A DNA stretch of 64,000 bases from Candidatus Methylopumilus universalis (GTDB lineage: Bacteria > Pseudomonadota > Gammaproteobacteria > Burkholderiales > Methylophilaceae): assembly GCF_006365315.1 (NCBI RefSeq), contig NZ_CP040968.1, positions 1,211,320-1,275,319 of the forward strand, written 5' to 3'. Each line of letters begins with the position of its first letter. Positions within the stretch are counted from its first letter, which is position 1. The translations under genes were made by a program, and so were the position numbers. The notes beneath the pieces are model-generated. The model did no database searches and was not told the origin of the DNA. It saw nothing but the letters and a program-made list of their open reading frames with translations. This document shows, piece by piece, positions 45,413 to 58,026 of this stretch.

Positions 45413-47245
45413 TTACTCAACTGTGACAGACTTTGCTAAATTTCGAGGTTTATCAACATCCGTGCCCTTAATCAGCGCAACATGATAAGCCAATAATTGA
45501 ACAGGAATAGAGTGAATAATTGGAGACAAAACACCCGTATGTCGTGGTGTTCTTATCACACGAACTCCAGGACTTTCCATAAAATGGCTGTCCGCATCTG
45601 CAAATACAAAAATCTCACCGCCGCGCGCTTTGACTTCTTGCATATTTGACTTTACTTTTTCAAGTAAATTATCATTTGGTGCAATGACTACGACTGGCAT
45701 ATCGTTATCCACTAATGCCAAAGGTCCATGCTTTAATTCGCCTGCAGGATAAGCTTCTGCATGTATATATGAAATCTCTTTTAGTTTTAATGCGCCTTCC
45801 ATAGCAATTGGGTAATGAATACCTCTGCCTAGGAATAGGGCGTGGTGTTTATCAGCAAATAATTTTGCCCACTCTTTAATTTGTGGTTCTAAATTAAGTG
45901 CTTGTTGAATGCTACCTGGTAACTGTCTCAAATTCTCCAGATAATTTTTATCCTCTGTTTTATTAATCAGTTTTTTAAAAGAAGCAATCGTAACGGCTAA
46001 ACTAAAGAGAGATACCAGTTGTGTCGTAAAAGCTTTAGTTGATGCCACACCAATTTCAGCCCCCGCTCTTGTATATAAAACAAGTTTAGATGCGCGAGCA
46101 ATCGCACTCTCTTGGACATTGCAAATTGCTAAACTTAAATGTTGACCTAAAGATTGGGCATGCTTTAAAGCTTCCATCGTATCTAAAGTTTCGCCAGACT
46201 GCGAAATAGTGAGTATCAACTGATTAGGATTAGGCACTGAATCTCGATACCTGTATTCGCTAGAGATTTCAACAGTGGTTGATATTTTTGCAATACTTTC
46301 TAACCAGTACTTAGCTGTTACTCCTGCGTAATAACTTGTCCCTGCCGCTAAAATTAAAATACTATCTATTTTAGAAAATACATCTTTGGCGTCTTGTCCG
46401 AAAAGACTTACATCAAAATGACCTTCATCAATAATGGCTTCGATCGTGTCTGTCAATGCACGAGGCTGTTCATAAATTTCTTTTTGCATAAAATGATCAT
46501 ATGGGCCTAGCTCCATGGAAGACAAAGTGACGTCGCTGATATGTATTTTGCGTGTAATCACTTTTTTATCTTTATTAAAAATTTGGATGCTATCTTTTTT
46601 AACTTGGACAACATCGCCATCTTCAAGGTAGATCACTTTTTTAGTGACCGCTAAAAGTGCTGAGATGTCAGATGCAATAAAATTTTGTGTATCACCTAGT
46701 CCAATAATCAGTGGGCAGCCTAATCGTGCGCAAATCATTTCATCAGGATTTTTGAGAGAGATCACCGCAATCGCAAATGCACCCCTTAATTCCTGGCCTA
46801 ACATTTGCGTCGCTTCTAAAAGAGATTGATTTTTATGTTTAACAAAATAGTGAATGAGGTGGGCAATAACTTCAGTATCTGTTTGTGATTCAAACTTGTA
46901 CCCTAAATTCTTAAGTCGCTCGCGCACTTCTTCATAATTTTCGATAATACCGTTATGAACAACCGCAATTTCATCTTCTGAAATATGAGGATGTGCATTA
47001 AGTTCAGTGACGCCGCCATGTGTTGCCCACCTTGTGTGACCAATCCCTAAAAATCCTTCCAGTTTTTGATCTTTCACCATAGTTTCAATTTCAGCCACAC
47101 GGCCTACAGATCGAACACGCTCAATACCGTTTCGTAATACCGCAATACCTGAAGAATCATAGCCACGATATTCGAGTCGACTTAATCCTTCGATTAAATG
47201 TGGAACGATATTTTTATTTGAAATTGCACCTACAATGCCGCACAT
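45413..47245 (-). CDS. glmS: glutamine--fructose-6-phosphate aminotransferase
   Basis: 610-aa enzyme that makes glucosamine-6-phosphate. The start is the ATG at 47245 because the nucleophile must follow Met directly: MCGIVGA. A longer reading begins inside glmU and has no conserved sequence. The N-terminal glutaminase domain is followed by two SIS isomerase domains (TSYYAG, SQSGET, SVTVE C-terminus). It starts 4 bp after the glmU stop. Confidence 0.97.
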   Translation of the reverse strand: MCGIVGAISNKNIVPHLIEGLSRLEYRGYDSSGIAVLRNGIERVRSVGRVAEIETMVKDQKLEGFLGIGHTRWATHGGVTELNAHPHISEDEIAVVHNGIIENYEEVRERLKNLGYKFESQTDTEVIAHLIHYFVKHKNQSLLEATQMLGQELRGAFAIAVISLKNPDEMICARLGCPLIIGLGDTQNFIASDISALLAVTKKVIYLEDGDVVQVKKDSIQIFNKDKKVITRKIHISDVTLSSMELGPYDHFMQKEIYEQPRALTDTIEAIIDEGHFDVSLFGQDAKDVFSKIDSILILAAGTSYYAGVTAKYWLESIAKISTTVEISSEYRYRDSVPNPNQLILTISQSGETLDTMEALKHAQSLGQHLSLAICNVQESAIARASKLVLYTRAGAEIGVASTKAFTTQLVSLFSLAVTIASFKKLINKTEDKNYLENLRQLPGSIQQALNLEPQIKEWAKLFADKHHALFLGRGIHYPIAMEGALKLKEISYIHAEAYPAGELKHGPLALVDNDMPVVVIAPNDNLLEKVKSNMQEVKARGGEIFVFADADSHFMESPGVRVIRTPRHTGVLSPIIHSIPVQLLAYHVALIKGTDVDKPRNLAKSVTVE

Positions 47246-47249
47246 ATAT

Positions 47250-48614
47250 TTAAGTCTCTTTATTTTTTGTAGGTTTAGTCCAACCAGAAATGCTGGTTTG
47301 TTTTGAACGAGACACCGTAAGATCTCCCGGAGGAGCATCTTTAGTGATGGTCGATCCTGCCGCAATCGTGGCACCCTTGCCAATTTTCACTGGAGCCACC
47401 AAAGCAGTGTTTGATCCTATAAACACATCATCTTCAATCGTAGTGGGATGTTTATTAGCACCATCATAATTACATGTAATAGTCCCGGCACCGATATTCA
47501 CTGATTTGCCGACAAGGCTATCACCCACATAGCTTAAGTGATTGATATTGGTGTGATCATTAATTTCACTATTTTTAATTTCAACAAAATTCCCAATGTG
47601 CACATGACTTTGAAGCTTCGTACCTGGTCTCAATCTTGCAAATGGACCAATACGACAGTGGCTACCCACTTTACTTTCAACAATATGTGAATAAGGTTCA
47701 ATCGAGGAGTGATCTCCGATGAAGCTATCTTTTATATGTGAGTAAGCTGCAACTTTCACGTGATTACCCAGAACAACCTTACCTTCAAAAATGCAACCTA
47801 CATCAATCGTCACATCTTGTCCTGCTGAGACTTCACCTCTAATATCAATGCGGCTTGGATCTATAATAGTGACACCCTGGTCCATCAATGTTTTTGCTGT
47901 CATAAGTTGATAGTTTCTTTCCATAGTTGCTAATTCAGATTTCGAATTAATGCCGGTAACGGATACTTCATTATCCGCAGATTCACTTAATACTTCAATG
48001 TTATCTTCAATAGATAGTCCTACAATATCTGTTAAATAATATTCTTTTTGGGCGTTCTGATTAGTTAGTCTTTTAAGCCAATTTTTTAAGAGATGATTGG
48101 GCGCACACATAATGCCCGTATTAATTTCTTTGATATTTTTTTGTGATTCATCACAATCTTTTTCTTCTACAATTTTTTGTATTCGGTCGTCTTTCCTTAT
48201 AATTCTGCCATAGCCTTTTGGATCCTTTTTTGAGTAAGTTAGAACAGCTAAATTTTTTTGACCTTTTATTATTAGGCGTTCAATCGTTTTTTGGTCAATT
48301 AACGGTACATCGCCATATAAGACGAGTGTATTACCTTCATCTTTTATTAAAGGAGCGGCTTGTTGCACAGCATGGCCTGTGCCTAATTGTTCTTTTTGCT
48401 CTACCCATTGAATATGGGGAGATGGAAATGTTTTTTTGACGAGATCACCACCATATCCATAAACCACCACAAGCGCTTTAGGCTTGAATGACATAGAAGC
48501 ATCAATGACATAACCGAGAAGAGGTTTATGAGCAAGCGGTTGCAAGACTTTGGGCAAATCAGAACGCATGCGCGTCCCTTTGCCTGCAGCTAAAATCACA
48601 ATAGATAAAGACAT
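47250..48614 (-). CDS. glmU: bifunctional UDP-GlcNAc pyrophosphorylase / GlcN-1-P acetyltransferase
   Basis: 454-aa bifunctional enzyme. The N-terminal pyrophosphorylase has [15 protein letters not shown], and the C-terminal left-handed beta-helix has hexapeptide repeats with the active-site His in [12 protein letters not shown]...NHLSYVGDS. It supplies UDP-GlcNAc for peptidoglycan and lipid A. It lies between the atp operon (with a terminator between) and glmS. Confidence 0.97.
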   Translation of the reverse strand: MSLSIVILAAGKGTRMRSDLPKVLQPLAHKPLLGYVIDASMSFKPKALVVVYGYGGDLVKKTFPSPHIQWVEQKEQLGTGHAVQQAAPLIKDEGNTLVLYGDVPLIDQKTIERLIIKGQKNLAVLTYSKKDPKGYGRIIRKDDRIQKIVEEKDCDESQKNIKEINTGIMCAPNHLLKNWLKRLTNQNAQKEYYLTDIVGLSIEDNIEVLSESADNEVSVTGINSKSELATMERNYQLMTAKTLMDQGVTIIDPSRIDIRGEVSAGQDVTIDVGCIFEGKVVLGNHVKVAAYSHIKDSFIGDHSSIEPYSHIVESKVGSHCRIGPFARLRPGTKLQSHVHIGNFVEIKNSEINDHTNINHLSYVGDSLVGKSVNIGAGTITCNYDGANKHPTTIEDDVFIGSNTALVAPVKIGKGATIAAGSTITKDAPPGDLTVSRSKQTSISGWTKPTKNKET

Positions 48615-48652
48615 CTTCGCTATTTTATCGTTTATTTGTCATCACATGACAT

Positions 48653-48679
48653 AAAAAAAGCAGCTTAAAAGCTGCTTTT
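48653..48679 (-). terminator. terminator of the ATP synthase operon
   Basis: Perfect 9-bp stem AAAAGCAGC / GCTGCTTTT with a 6-base loop, 24 bp after the atpC stop on the minus strand, with a further T-run on that strand. It separates the atp operon from glmU. Confidence 0.88.
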
Positions 48680-48702
48680 AATAGTTTTGTAAGTTTTATA
48701 TC

Positions 48703-49125
48703 TTAGTGTTTTTGTCGTAGTTTTTGAATCGCTTGAATTTGAGCAATCGCTTCAGCTAATTCAGCTTGTGCTTTTGCATAATCCACATCAGATGAACGAT
48801 TTTTCATTGCTTCTTCAGCCGCTTTTTTAGCTGCATTCGCTTGCGCCTCATCAAGATCATGACCACGAATTGCAGTATCCGCTAACACGGTAACTACCCC
48901 TGGCTGTACTTCTAAAATACCACCTGAAATATAAATGAGCTGCTCTTCATTTTTATCCGCTAATTTAATACGCAGTGCACCTGGTTTAATCGATGTAATC
49001 ATCGGTGCATGATGCGGATAAATACCCACTTCACCCATTTGTGCCGGTGCCGCGACGAATTCAGCTTCACCTGAAAAAATAGATTCTTCAGCACTTACTA
49101 CATCAATATGAACCGTTGCAACCAT
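48703..49125 (-). CDS. atpC: ATP synthase F1 epsilon subunit
   Basis: 140-aa epsilon subunit of the F1 sector. The N-terminal beta-sandwich opens with [37 protein letters not shown] (read in parts), followed by a C-terminal helical pair ([17 protein letters not shown]). It regulates ATP hydrolysis. Last gene of the operon, 19 bp after atpD, followed by a strong terminator. Confidence 0.97.
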   Translation of the reverse strand: MVATVHIDVVSAEESIFSGEAEFVAAPAQMGEVGIYPHHAPMITSIKPGALRIKLADKNEEQLIYISGGILEVQPGVVTVLADTAIRGHDLDEAQANAAKKAAEEAMKNRSSDVDYAKAQAELAEAIAQIQAIQKLRQKH

Positions 49126-49144
49126 GTCGTTTTTACCTAATCAA

Positions 49145-50590
<1,446 letters not shown>

Positions 50591-50609
50591 CTAAATAATT
50601 AATTCAATG

Positions 50610-51476
50610 TTATGCAACCGCAGCTGCACCACCCACAATTTCCGAAATTTCTTTTGTAATTGCCGCTTGACGCGCTTTGTTATAAATCAATTTCAATTCG
50701 CCAATCACATTCTTCGCATTATCTGAAGCAGACTTCATTGCAACCATTCGTGCGGATTGTTCTGACGCCATATTTTCTGTGACGCCGTGATAAATCAAAG
50801 ATTCGATATAACGCGTTAATAATTGATCGATCACACTTTGTGCATCCGGCTCATAGATATAATCCCATGGACCTTCTGGACTTCCGATTTTATCCCCTGA
50901 GAGTGGTAACAATTGATCCACAACAGGCTCTTGCTTCATCGTATTAATAAATTTGGTATAGCAAATAAAGAGCTGGTCAACTTCACCATTCACATAGGCA
51001 TCTAACATCACTTTAATTGCACCGATGAGTTTTTCAACATGAGGTGTATCGCCTAAGCCTATGATGTGTGATTTCACATTCGCGTTAATACGCGTCATGA
51101 AACCTAAGCCTTTATTACCTAATGCACTCACATGTACTTTTTTACCTTGTGATTCCCATTGCTTCATCTGATTGACAGACATTCTTAATACGTTGGTATT
51201 AAGTCCGCCACACAAACCTTTATCTGAAGTAACCACAATTAAACCAATATTTTTTACTTGGTCTTTTTTCACAAGGAATGGATGCTTATATTCCGATTGT
51301 GCGTAGGACAAATGTGCTGCCACATTTCTGATTTTCTCAGCATAAGGACGAGCTTGACGCATACGCTCTTGCGCTTTACGCATCTTTGATGCTGCAACCA
51401 TCTCCATCGCTTTGGTGATCTTTCGTGTATTTTCTACACTCTTGATCTTGGTTCTAATTTCTTTACTACCGGCCAT
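50610..51476 (-). CDS. atpG: ATP synthase F1 gamma subunit
   Basis: 288-aa rotor shaft. The N-terminal [33 protein letters not shown] segment (read in parts) and the C-terminal [31 protein letters not shown] helix (read in parts) form the coiled coil inside the alpha-beta hexamer. 14 bp from atpA. Confidence 0.98.
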   Translation of the reverse strand: MAGSKEIRTKIKSVENTRKITKAMEMVAASKMRKAQERMRQARPYAEKIRNVAAHLSYAQSEYKHPFLVKKDQVKNIGLIVVTSDKGLCGGLNTNVLRMSVNQMKQWESQGKKVHVSALGNKGLGFMTRINANVKSHIIGLGDTPHVEKLIGAIKVMLDAYVNGEVDQLFICYTKFINTMKQEPVVDQLLPLSGDKIGSPEGPWDYIYEPDAQSVIDQLLTRYIESLIYHGVTENMASEQSARMVAMKSASDNAKNVIGELKLIYNKARQAAITKEISEIVGGAAAVA

Positions 51477-51490
51477 AATGACTCTTTATA

Positions 51491-53032
51491 TTAGTAAGCG
51501 TTACTTGATTTGAAATCTTCAATAGCTTTTTCAAGTGCTTTTTCATTGTCACCTGATAAGTCAGCTGTTTTTTCGATGTCTTGCATAATCTTTTTGTATT
51601 TAGAATTCATAAAGCCATGCAATGCATTTTCAAATGCCAATACTTTAATCGTTGGAACATCATCAAAGTAACCTTTGTTTGCTGCAAATAATGTCACAGC
51701 CATTTGCGAAACACTTAAAGGTGCATATTGTGATTGCTTCATAAGCTCTGTAAACATGCGACCGCGGTCAAGTTGTTTACGTGTGGCTTCATCAAGATCA
51801 GATGCAAATTGCGCGAACGCTGCTAACTCACGATATTGAGCTAAAGCTAAACGTACACCACCACCTAATTTTTTAATTACTTTTGTTTGCGCAGCACCAC
51901 CCACGCGAGACACAGAAATACCTGCGTTGATCGCTGGACGAATACCTGCATTAAATAAATCTGTTTCAAGAAAGATCTGACCGTCAGTAATTGAAATTAC
52001 GTTTGTCGGCACGAATGCTGATACGTCACCTGCGGCTGTTTCAATGATTGGCAATGCAGTAAGTGAACCTGTTTTTCCTTTCACTTTACCTTTTGTAAAT
52101 TTTTCTACATATTCTTCATTCACACGTGCTGCTCTTTCAAGTAAGCGTGAGTGAATATAAAAGACGTCGCCAGGATAAGCTTCACGGCCTGGTGGACGAC
52201 GCAAGAGTAATGAGATTTGACGATAAGCAATCGCTTGTTTTGTTAAGTCATCATAAATAATAAGAGCATCTTCGCCACGGTCACGGAAATATTCACCCAT
52301 CGTGCAACCCGCGTAAGGTGCTAGGAATTGTAATGCTGCTGAATCAGAAGCTGAAGCTGCAACGATAATCGTGTATTCCATCGCGCCGTGTTCTTCAAGT
52401 TTTCTAACAACGTTAGCGATGGTTGATGCTTTTTGACCAATCGCCACATAGATACAGGTCATGTTTTGACCTTTTTGATTAATAATTGCATCTGTTGCTA
52501 CAGCTGTTTTACCTGTTTGACGATCGCCAATAATCAATTCACGTTGGCCTCGTCCGACCGGCACCATAGAGTCCACAGATTTCAAACCTGTTTGAACGGG
52601 TTGAGATACAGATTTACGCGCAATCACGCCAGGCGCTACTTTTTCAAGCTTGTCAGTAAGTTTTGTTTTAACTGGGCCTTTACCATCGATGGGTTGACCA
52701 AGAGCATTCACCACGCGACCAATTAATTCTGGGCCTACAGGCACTTCTAAAATACGACCTGTACATTTACATACATCACCTTCAGTAATGTGTTCGTAAT
52801 CACCTAACACCACAGCACCCACAGAATCACGTTCAAGATTCAATGCAAGCCCATATGTGTTTCCTGGGAATTCGATCATTTCACCAGACATCACATTTGA
52901 TAATCCGTGAATACGAACGATACCGTCAGTCACTGATACGACTGTACCCTGTGTTCTCGCTTCAGCGGTTGTCGAGAAATTCTCTAATCGACTTTTTATG
53001 AGTTCACTAATTTCTGATGTTGATAACTGCAT
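51491..53032 (-). CDS. atpA: ATP synthase F1 alpha subunit
   Basis: 513-aa regulatory nucleotide-binding subunit. Walker A is GDRQTGKTA and the alpha signature [13 protein letters not shown] is present. Length and domain order are standard. 24 bp downstream of atpH. Confidence 0.98.
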   Translation of the reverse strand: MQLSTSEISELIKSRLENFSTTAEARTQGTVVSVTDGIVRIHGLSNVMSGEMIEFPGNTYGLALNLERDSVGAVVLGDYEHITEGDVCKCTGRILEVPVGPELIGRVVNALGQPIDGKGPVKTKLTDKLEKVAPGVIARKSVSQPVQTGLKSVDSMVPVGRGQRELIIGDRQTGKTAVATDAIINQKGQNMTCIYVAIGQKASTIANVVRKLEEHGAMEYTIIVAASASDSAALQFLAPYAGCTMGEYFRDRGEDALIIYDDLTKQAIAYRQISLLLRRPPGREAYPGDVFYIHSRLLERAARVNEEYVEKFTKGKVKGKTGSLTALPIIETAAGDVSAFVPTNVISITDGQIFLETDLFNAGIRPAINAGISVSRVGGAAQTKVIKKLGGGVRLALAQYRELAAFAQFASDLDEATRKQLDRGRMFTELMKQSQYAPLSVSQMAVTLFAANKGYFDDVPTIKVLAFENALHGFMNSKYKKIMQDIEKTADLSGDNEKALEKAIEDFKSSNAY

Positions 53033-53056
53033 TACTATCTCCTGATAATGATTAGC

Positions 53057-53593
53057 TTACGACTTCAACGCGTAGGCTAAATTTTGTAATTGCTCACGAA
53101 CTGAAGCATCAATCACGGTGTCGCCCACAATCACTTTAATACCACCAATGATTGCTTCATCAATCGTTACTTTTGCATCAATTTTTTTATTAAATTTCTT
53201 TTCTAAACTTTTCACTAGTGTATCGACTTCTTTATCTGTCGGCTTTGATGCAACAATAATTTCAGCATCAAGCATTCCTTCATCCGTCGCTTTTAATGTT
53301 TCAAAAAGCTCACTGATTTGAGGTAACACATTGAGCCTCTTATATTCAATCAAAAGCTTAATAAGATTTTCACCATAAGCATTAAGTTTTTTTCCGGCAA
53401 TTTTAATGAGTGTCTTTTCACGATCCTCATCCGACACTTTTGAATCATTAATGAAAGCATGCATGCGCTCATCTAAAGATACTTGCGCTAAAAATTCCAA
53501 CATCTCAGACCACTCTGTAAGAGATTTTTTTTCTTTAGCAAGATTAAATGCTGCAACTGCATAAGGTCTTGCGATGGTTGAAATTTCTGCCAT
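53057..53593 (-). CDS. atpH: ATP synthase delta subunit
   Basis: 178-aa stalk subunit joining F1 to the b dimer. The N-terminal IARPYAVAAFNLAKEKK helix and C-terminal VTIDEAIIGGIKVIVGDTVIDASVREQL (read in parts) are typical. 7 bp from atpF. Confidence 0.97.
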   Translation of the reverse strand: MAEISTIARPYAVAAFNLAKEKKSLTEWSEMLEFLAQVSLDERMHAFINDSKVSDEDREKTLIKIAGKKLNAYGENLIKLLIEYKRLNVLPQISELFETLKATDEGMLDAEIIVASKPTDKEVDTLVKSLEKKFNKKIDAKVTIDEAIIGGIKVIVGDTVIDASVREQLQNLAYALKS

Positions 53594-53600
53594 ATGGATC

Positions 53601-54071
53601 CTAAAGTTCTTTCGCTAGTTTACTTAACATATCGCTATGTGCTTTTTTATCAATTTCTTTTGATAAGATTTTTTCTGCACCCGCAATAGCAAGTGTTGAC
53701 ACTTGTTCACGTAAAGATTCTTTCGCGCGATTAACTTCTTGATCAATCTCTGCTTTCGCACCTAAGATAATACGATCGCCTTCAGTTTTCGCTTGATGCT
53801 TCGCTTCTTCTAAAATTTCTGAGGCTCTTTTTTCAGCTTGAGAAATAATTTCAGATGCTTTCTGTTTGGCTTCGTTAAGTTGCTGTGTTGTTTTCTTTGC
53901 AGCCACTTCTAAAGAAGCTTTACCTTCTTGTGCTGCAGCTAAACCGTCGGCAATTTCTTTTTGACGCGTTTCAATCGCGTTTAAAAGAGGTGGCCACACA
54001 TACTTCACGGTAAACCAAATGAGAATCGCAAAAGCAATCGCTTGGGCAATTAACGTAAAATTAATATTCAT
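53601..54071 (-). CDS. atpF: ATP synthase F0 b subunit
   Basis: 156-aa peripheral stalk. One N-terminal helix (about residues 5-24, [20 protein letters not shown]) then a long Ala/Lys/Glu-rich coiled coil. Standard length for a b dimer; no second b' gene is present. Confidence 0.97.
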   Translation of the reverse strand: MNINFTLIAQAIAFAILIWFTVKYVWPPLLNAIETRQKEIADGLAAAQEGKASLEVAAKKTTQQLNEAKQKASEIISQAEKRASEILEEAKHQAKTEGDRIILGAKAEIDQEVNRAKESLREQVSTLAIAGAEKILSKEIDKKAHSDMLSKLAKEL

Positions 54072-54111
54072 TTTTGCTCCTGTCTAAGTTCGGTTAAAAG
54101 AACCTAAACAA

Positions 54112-54414
<303 letters not shown>

Positions 54415-54427
54415 TTAAATAAAAAAA

Positions 54428-55237
54428 CTAATGGCCTTCATGCGCCATCGATAAATACACCACCGTTAACATCATGAAGACAAATGCTTGTAGCCCCACA
54501 ATTAGAATATGGAATATGGACCAACCTGCGCCCAATAATGCTCCAAAAAATACGCCTGTCACACTCGTTGACGCTAGCAAGCCGAGTAGTAAGAAAATCA
54601 CTTCCCCTGCATACATATTTCCGAAAAGTCGGAGAGAGTGAGATAAAGGTTTAGAAATATATTCGATGATATTAAATAAAAAGTTTGCAGGCCATACCCA
54701 AACTTTGCTACCAAAAGGGGCTGTAAACAATTCATGAATCCAACCACCAAAACCTTTCACTTTAATACCAAAATAAATCATAAGAATCCAAACGGCGATC
54801 GCAAGTGCAAATGTTGTGTTGATATCTGAAGTTGGGACACTGCGCCACTCATGAATGCCTAAAGGTGCGTAAATAAAATGTGCCATCACATCAATAGGGA
54901 GAAAGTCCATAGAGTTCATCACAAGGACCCAAATAAAAACTGTTAATGCTGCAGGAGCAATAAAAGCATGACGATCGCCATGAAATATATTTTTAACTTG
55001 GTCGTCAATGAAACCAAACATAAGCTCTACAAATGCCTGGCCTTTTGAAGGAACGCCAGCTGTTGCTTTTCGAGCAACCATCCAGATCAAAGCCATTGAA
55101 ATAATACCAAGCAAGACACCCATAACAAGTGAGTCAATATTAATTGCCCAGAATGCACCTTCACCAATAGCCTTCGTATTAAAGGTTAAATGGTGGGTAA
55201 TATATTCACTCGGTGTTAATGTGCCTTCAGTTGCCAT
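54428..55237 (-). CDS. atpB: ATP synthase F0 a subunit
   Basis: 269-aa ion-channel subunit with the essential Arg in [14 protein letters not shown]. The C-terminus ends in SMAHEGH. I chose the ATG at 55237 ([17 protein letters not shown]), which matches the family N-terminus; a TTG three codons upstream (55246) is an alternative with a good AGGA. Second gene of the operon, 25 bp after atpI. Confidence 0.96.
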   Translation of the reverse strand: MATEGTLTPSEYITHHLTFNTKAIGEGAFWAINIDSLVMGVLLGIISMALIWMVARKATAGVPSKGQAFVELMFGFIDDQVKNIFHGDRHAFIAPAALTVFIWVLVMNSMDFLPIDVMAHFIYAPLGIHEWRSVPTSDINTTFALAIAVWILMIYFGIKVKGFGGWIHELFTAPFGSKVWVWPANFLFNIIEYISKPLSHSLRLFGNMYAGEVIFLLLGLLASTSVTGVFFGALLGAGWSIFHILIVGLQAFVFMMLTVVYLSMAHEGH

Positions 55238-55262
55238 AGCTTCCAATATTTCCTAACGACTT

Positions 55263-55667
55263 TTATTTGTCTTCATTTAATTTTGTAATCGATGCGCCTG
55301 AAATAATGGCTGACAATACAAGCCCCGCAATCAGTGCAAATGGCACAAGCGCTGTATAAAATTTAAACGCTGACCAAAGCGATACAAGTACTACAAAAAT
55401 TTTTACGGCTTCAGCTTTTAATACATTAATAATGATAGCTGCGGGCTCTTTACTCAAAGCCGTTTTGTGAGCAATTTTTGAGGCGAGAAGTACACCGAAT
55501 ATAACGGAGACACTACCGATCAACGCAGAAACACCTGCATGCTTTCCAAATACTGCTGCAACTAAAACCGTTAATATGCCAGCGGCTTTAACCTGCAAAC
55601 TCAACATTTTTTGAATGATTTGAGGGAATCGCTTCATTCTTTCAGTGATTTCATCAATATCAGACAT
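55263..55667 (-). CDS. atpI: ATP synthase assembly protein AtpI
   Basis: 134-aa membrane protein with four helices (about residues 28-45, 49-66, 81-99 and 104-124). AtpI helps assemble the c-ring. It is poorly conserved, so identity rests on its size, topology and position as first gene of the atp operon, in addition to LTVLVAAVFGKHAGVSALIGSVSVIFG (read in parts). Confidence 0.9.
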   Translation of the reverse strand: MSDIDEITERMKRFPQIIQKMLSLQVKAAGILTVLVAAVFGKHAGVSALIGSVSVIFGVLLASKIAHKTALSKEPAAIIINVLKAEAVKIFVVLVSLWSAFKFYTALVPFALIAGLVLSAIISGASITKLNEDK

Positions 55668-55709
55668 TTATGCTCACTGAATGCAAAACTTTGAGTTACA
55701 AAGGGTTGA

Positions 55710-55738
55710 ATTTTCCCTGTAATTGGCGGTTCCGTCAA
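55710..55738 (-). promoter_or_regulatory. candidate sigma70 promoter of the ATP synthase operon
   Basis: On the minus strand TTGACG (55738-55733) is separated by 17 bases from GAAAAT (55715-55710), which leaves about 42 bases to the atpI ATG. The -35 is close to consensus and the -10 matches 4 of 6. It is the only good pair between parB and atpI. Confidence 0.5.
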
Positions 55739-55752
55739 GGGTAAAGCGTACT

Positions 55753-56616
55753 TTATCCTTTGATTTTTTTAAGAATCTCATCCAATTGCTCCAAATTGCG
55801 ATAATGCACTTTTAAAGTACCCGAACCATTCTTTTTAGCATCAATAGTGACTGACGCGCCCAGGGTTTCTGCTAAAGAGTCTTCAAGCTGACGCACGTCC
55901 GCATTCGTCTTTTTCGGAGGGGCTTTTTGAGTATCGGTTTTGTAACTATTCTGTAAGTTTTTAACGAGCGCCTCAACTTCGCGCACAGATAGATTTTTTT
56001 GAATCGCTTCTTCGCACAACATAATCTGTTGGCTGCCCTCTAGGCCAATCAGAGCTCTTGCATGGCCCATATCAATTTTTCCACTTAATAGTCGATCTTG
56101 AACAGGCTTTGTTAAAGTTAAAAGTCTTAATAAATTAGAAACGGTGACGCGCGATTTGCCAACCGCATCTGCCGCTTCTTCATGCGTCATATCAAACTCA
56201 TCAATCAAACGCTTAATGCCGATCGCTTCTTCTAATGGATTTAAATCTTCACGTTGAATATTTTCAATCAATGCCATTGCGAGCGCTGATTCATCTGGAA
56301 TATTTTTGATGATGACAGGCACTTCATTAAGATTTGCCAATTTTGCAGCGCGCCATCTTCTCTCGCCTGCGATGATTTCGTATTGATTGTTCCCCACAGG
56401 TCGCACAATAATAGGCTGCATGACGCCTTGTTTTAAAATAGATTGTGAAAGCGCATGTAAAGCTTCTTCTTGCATGATGCTTCGAGGTTGATATTTACCA
56501 GGTTGTAATTCACTGATCAATAAAGTCTGAAGTGAGCCTTCGTTTTTTTGAACATCTTCCTCGCCACTTAATAATAATGCATCAAGTCCGCGACCTAATC
56601 CTTTAGCTTTAACCAT
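55753..56616 (-). CDS. parB: chromosome partitioning protein ParB
   Basis: 287-aa CTPase that loads at parS and spreads. N-terminal ParB/Srx domain with LQPGKYQPRS and the CTP motif GERRWRAAKLA. The HTH is near residues 140-170 (EEAADAVGKSRVTVSNLLRLL). A C-terminal dimerisation region follows. The start overlaps the parA stop by 8 bp. Two parS sites lie 3.4 kb away at 60003 and 60043. Confidence 0.97.
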   Translation of the reverse strand: MVKAKGLGRGLDALLLSGEEDVQKNEGSLQTLLISELQPGKYQPRSIMQEEALHALSQSILKQGVMQPIIVRPVGNNQYEIIAGERRWRAAKLANLNEVPVIIKNIPDESALAMALIENIQREDLNPLEEAIGIKRLIDEFDMTHEEAADAVGKSRVTVSNLLRLLTLTKPVQDRLLSGKIDMGHARALIGLEGSQQIMLCEEAIQKNLSVREVEALVKNLQNSYKTDTQKAPPKKTNADVRQLEDSLAETLGASVTIDAKKNGSGTLKVHYRNLEQLDEILKKIKG

Positions 56617-57385
56617 GTGACTTCCTCATTTCTTTTTCTATAATTTCTTCAGCAAGTTTTAAATAAGCAACGGCTCCTCTAGATGATCGGTCATACATTA
56701 AGATAGGCATGCCGTGACTTGGCGCTTCTGCCAGTCTTACATTTCTAGGAATAATCGTTTCATATACTTTGTCTCCAAAGTGCGCGGTGAGTTGATCCGA
56801 TACTTGTTGAGCTAACATATTGCGCTTATCAAAGAGCGTTTTTAATAAACCCTCAATTTCAATTTTAGGATTTAAATTACTCCTTACTTTTTTGATCGTG
56901 TTAACTAAATCTGATAAACCTTCTAACGCATAATATTCACATTGCATGGGAATTAAAACGGCATCTGCAGCAGTCAATGCATTTACCGTGACTAGATTGA
57001 GCGCGGGTGGACAATCTAACAATACATAGTCGTAATCTTTTTTTAAATGTTGCAACGCTTCTTTTAATCGTGTTTCGCGTTTACTTTCATTGACAAGTTC
57101 AACTTCAGCACCTGCAAGATTTCGATTTGACGGAGCCAAATCAAAACCACCGCGTTCGCAATGAATCACAATATCTTTAAATGATTTACTTTGAATCAAG
57201 ACATCATAAATTGATGTTTTAATACTCGATTTATCTATACCTGAGCCTGTCGTTGCATTGCCTTGTGGATCAAGATCAATGAGAAGCACAGATTTATTTT
57301 TCGCAGCTAAGCTTGCGGCTAAATTTACCGATGTAGTGGTTTTACCTACGCCGCCTTTTTGATTCGTCACCGCTAATATACGCAT
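56609..57385 (-). CDS. parA: chromosome partitioning ATPase ParA/Soj
   Basis: 258-aa deviant Walker ATPase. Motif KGGVGKTTTSVNLA (residues 10-23) with signature Lys, and VLLDCPPAL as Walker B. It moves ParB-parS complexes over the nucleoid. Two bp after the rsmG stop. Confidence 0.97.
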   Translation of the reverse strand: MRILAVTNQKGGVGKTTTSVNLAASLAAKNKSVLLIDLDPQGNATTGSGIDKSSIKTSIYDVLIQSKSFKDIVIHCERGGFDLAPSNRNLAGAEVELVNESKRETRLKEALQHLKKDYDYVLLDCPPALNLVTVNALTAADAVLIPMQCEYYALEGLSDLVNTIKKVRSNLNPKIEIEGLLKTLFDKRNMLAQQVSDQLTAHFGDKVYETIIPRNVRLAEAPSHGMPILMYDRSSRGAVAYLKLAEEIIEKEMRKSHG

Positions 57386-57387
57386 AA

Positions 57388-58026
57388 CTAAAAAACTTCT
57401 TTCTTCAATTGAACTAAATATCGTTCAGCATTAATAAAAGGCACTTCAAGCGGAACCATTGTGTATTGATTCTTTTCGAATGCTTCCAATTCTTCTTTGA
57501 CATCTTTTGATTTCATCGCCAACCACATACCATTTTTTTGCAATGTATGTTGTGTAAGTGAGATCATATTTTTTAAATTTGAAAACGCTCTTGACGTCAC
57601 CGCATCAAAAAGTATTGTCGGCTGATATTCCTCAACGCGACCATTCACTACATTTAAATTGGTAAGTGATAATTCACTTTTCACATGTTGCATGAATGTC
57701 GTTTTTTTATTAACCGAATCCATCACAGTTACTTTCATTTCAGGCTTTACAATTGCCAATACAACGCCTGGGAATCCTGCACCACTCCCGACATCCAACA
57801 AATTTTTTACATTGACATAATTTAAAATAGATAAGCTATCAAGAAAATGTAGTTTAATCATTTCATCACGGTCGCGAATCGCAGTTAGGTTGTGCACACG
57901 ATTCCATTTTTCAACTAAATTTAAATACACCATGAGCTGATCATTCATTTGATCAGATAAATTTAAGCCCATATGACGCGACCCCTCGATCAACAGATCG
58001 CGGTCTTTTTTTATTACCTCATTCAT
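57388..58026 (-). CDS. rsmG: 16S rRNA (guanine527-N7)-methyltransferase
   Basis: 212-aa SAM-dependent enzyme (GidB) modifying the 530 loop of 16S rRNA. SAM motif [17 protein letters not shown] (read in parts), [11 protein letters not shown] and [10 protein letters not shown] are typical. Overlaps mnmG by 4 bp. Confidence 0.97.
   Translation of the reverse strand: MNEVIKKDRDLLIEGSRHMGLNLSDQMNDQLMVYLNLVEKWNRVHNLTAIRDRDEMIKLHFLDSLSILNYVNVKNLLDVGSGAGFPGVVLAIVKPEMKVTVMDSVNKKTTFMQHVKSELSLTNLNVVNGRVEEYQPTILFDAVTSRAFSNLKNMISLTQHTLQKNGMWLAMKSKDVKEELEAFEKNQYTMVPLEVPFINAERYLVQLKKEVF

Noticed and set aside
47246..47383. 46-codon N-terminal extension of GlmS
   Set aside because: It runs inside glmU and would block the N-terminal catalytic Cys, which must follow the initiator Met.
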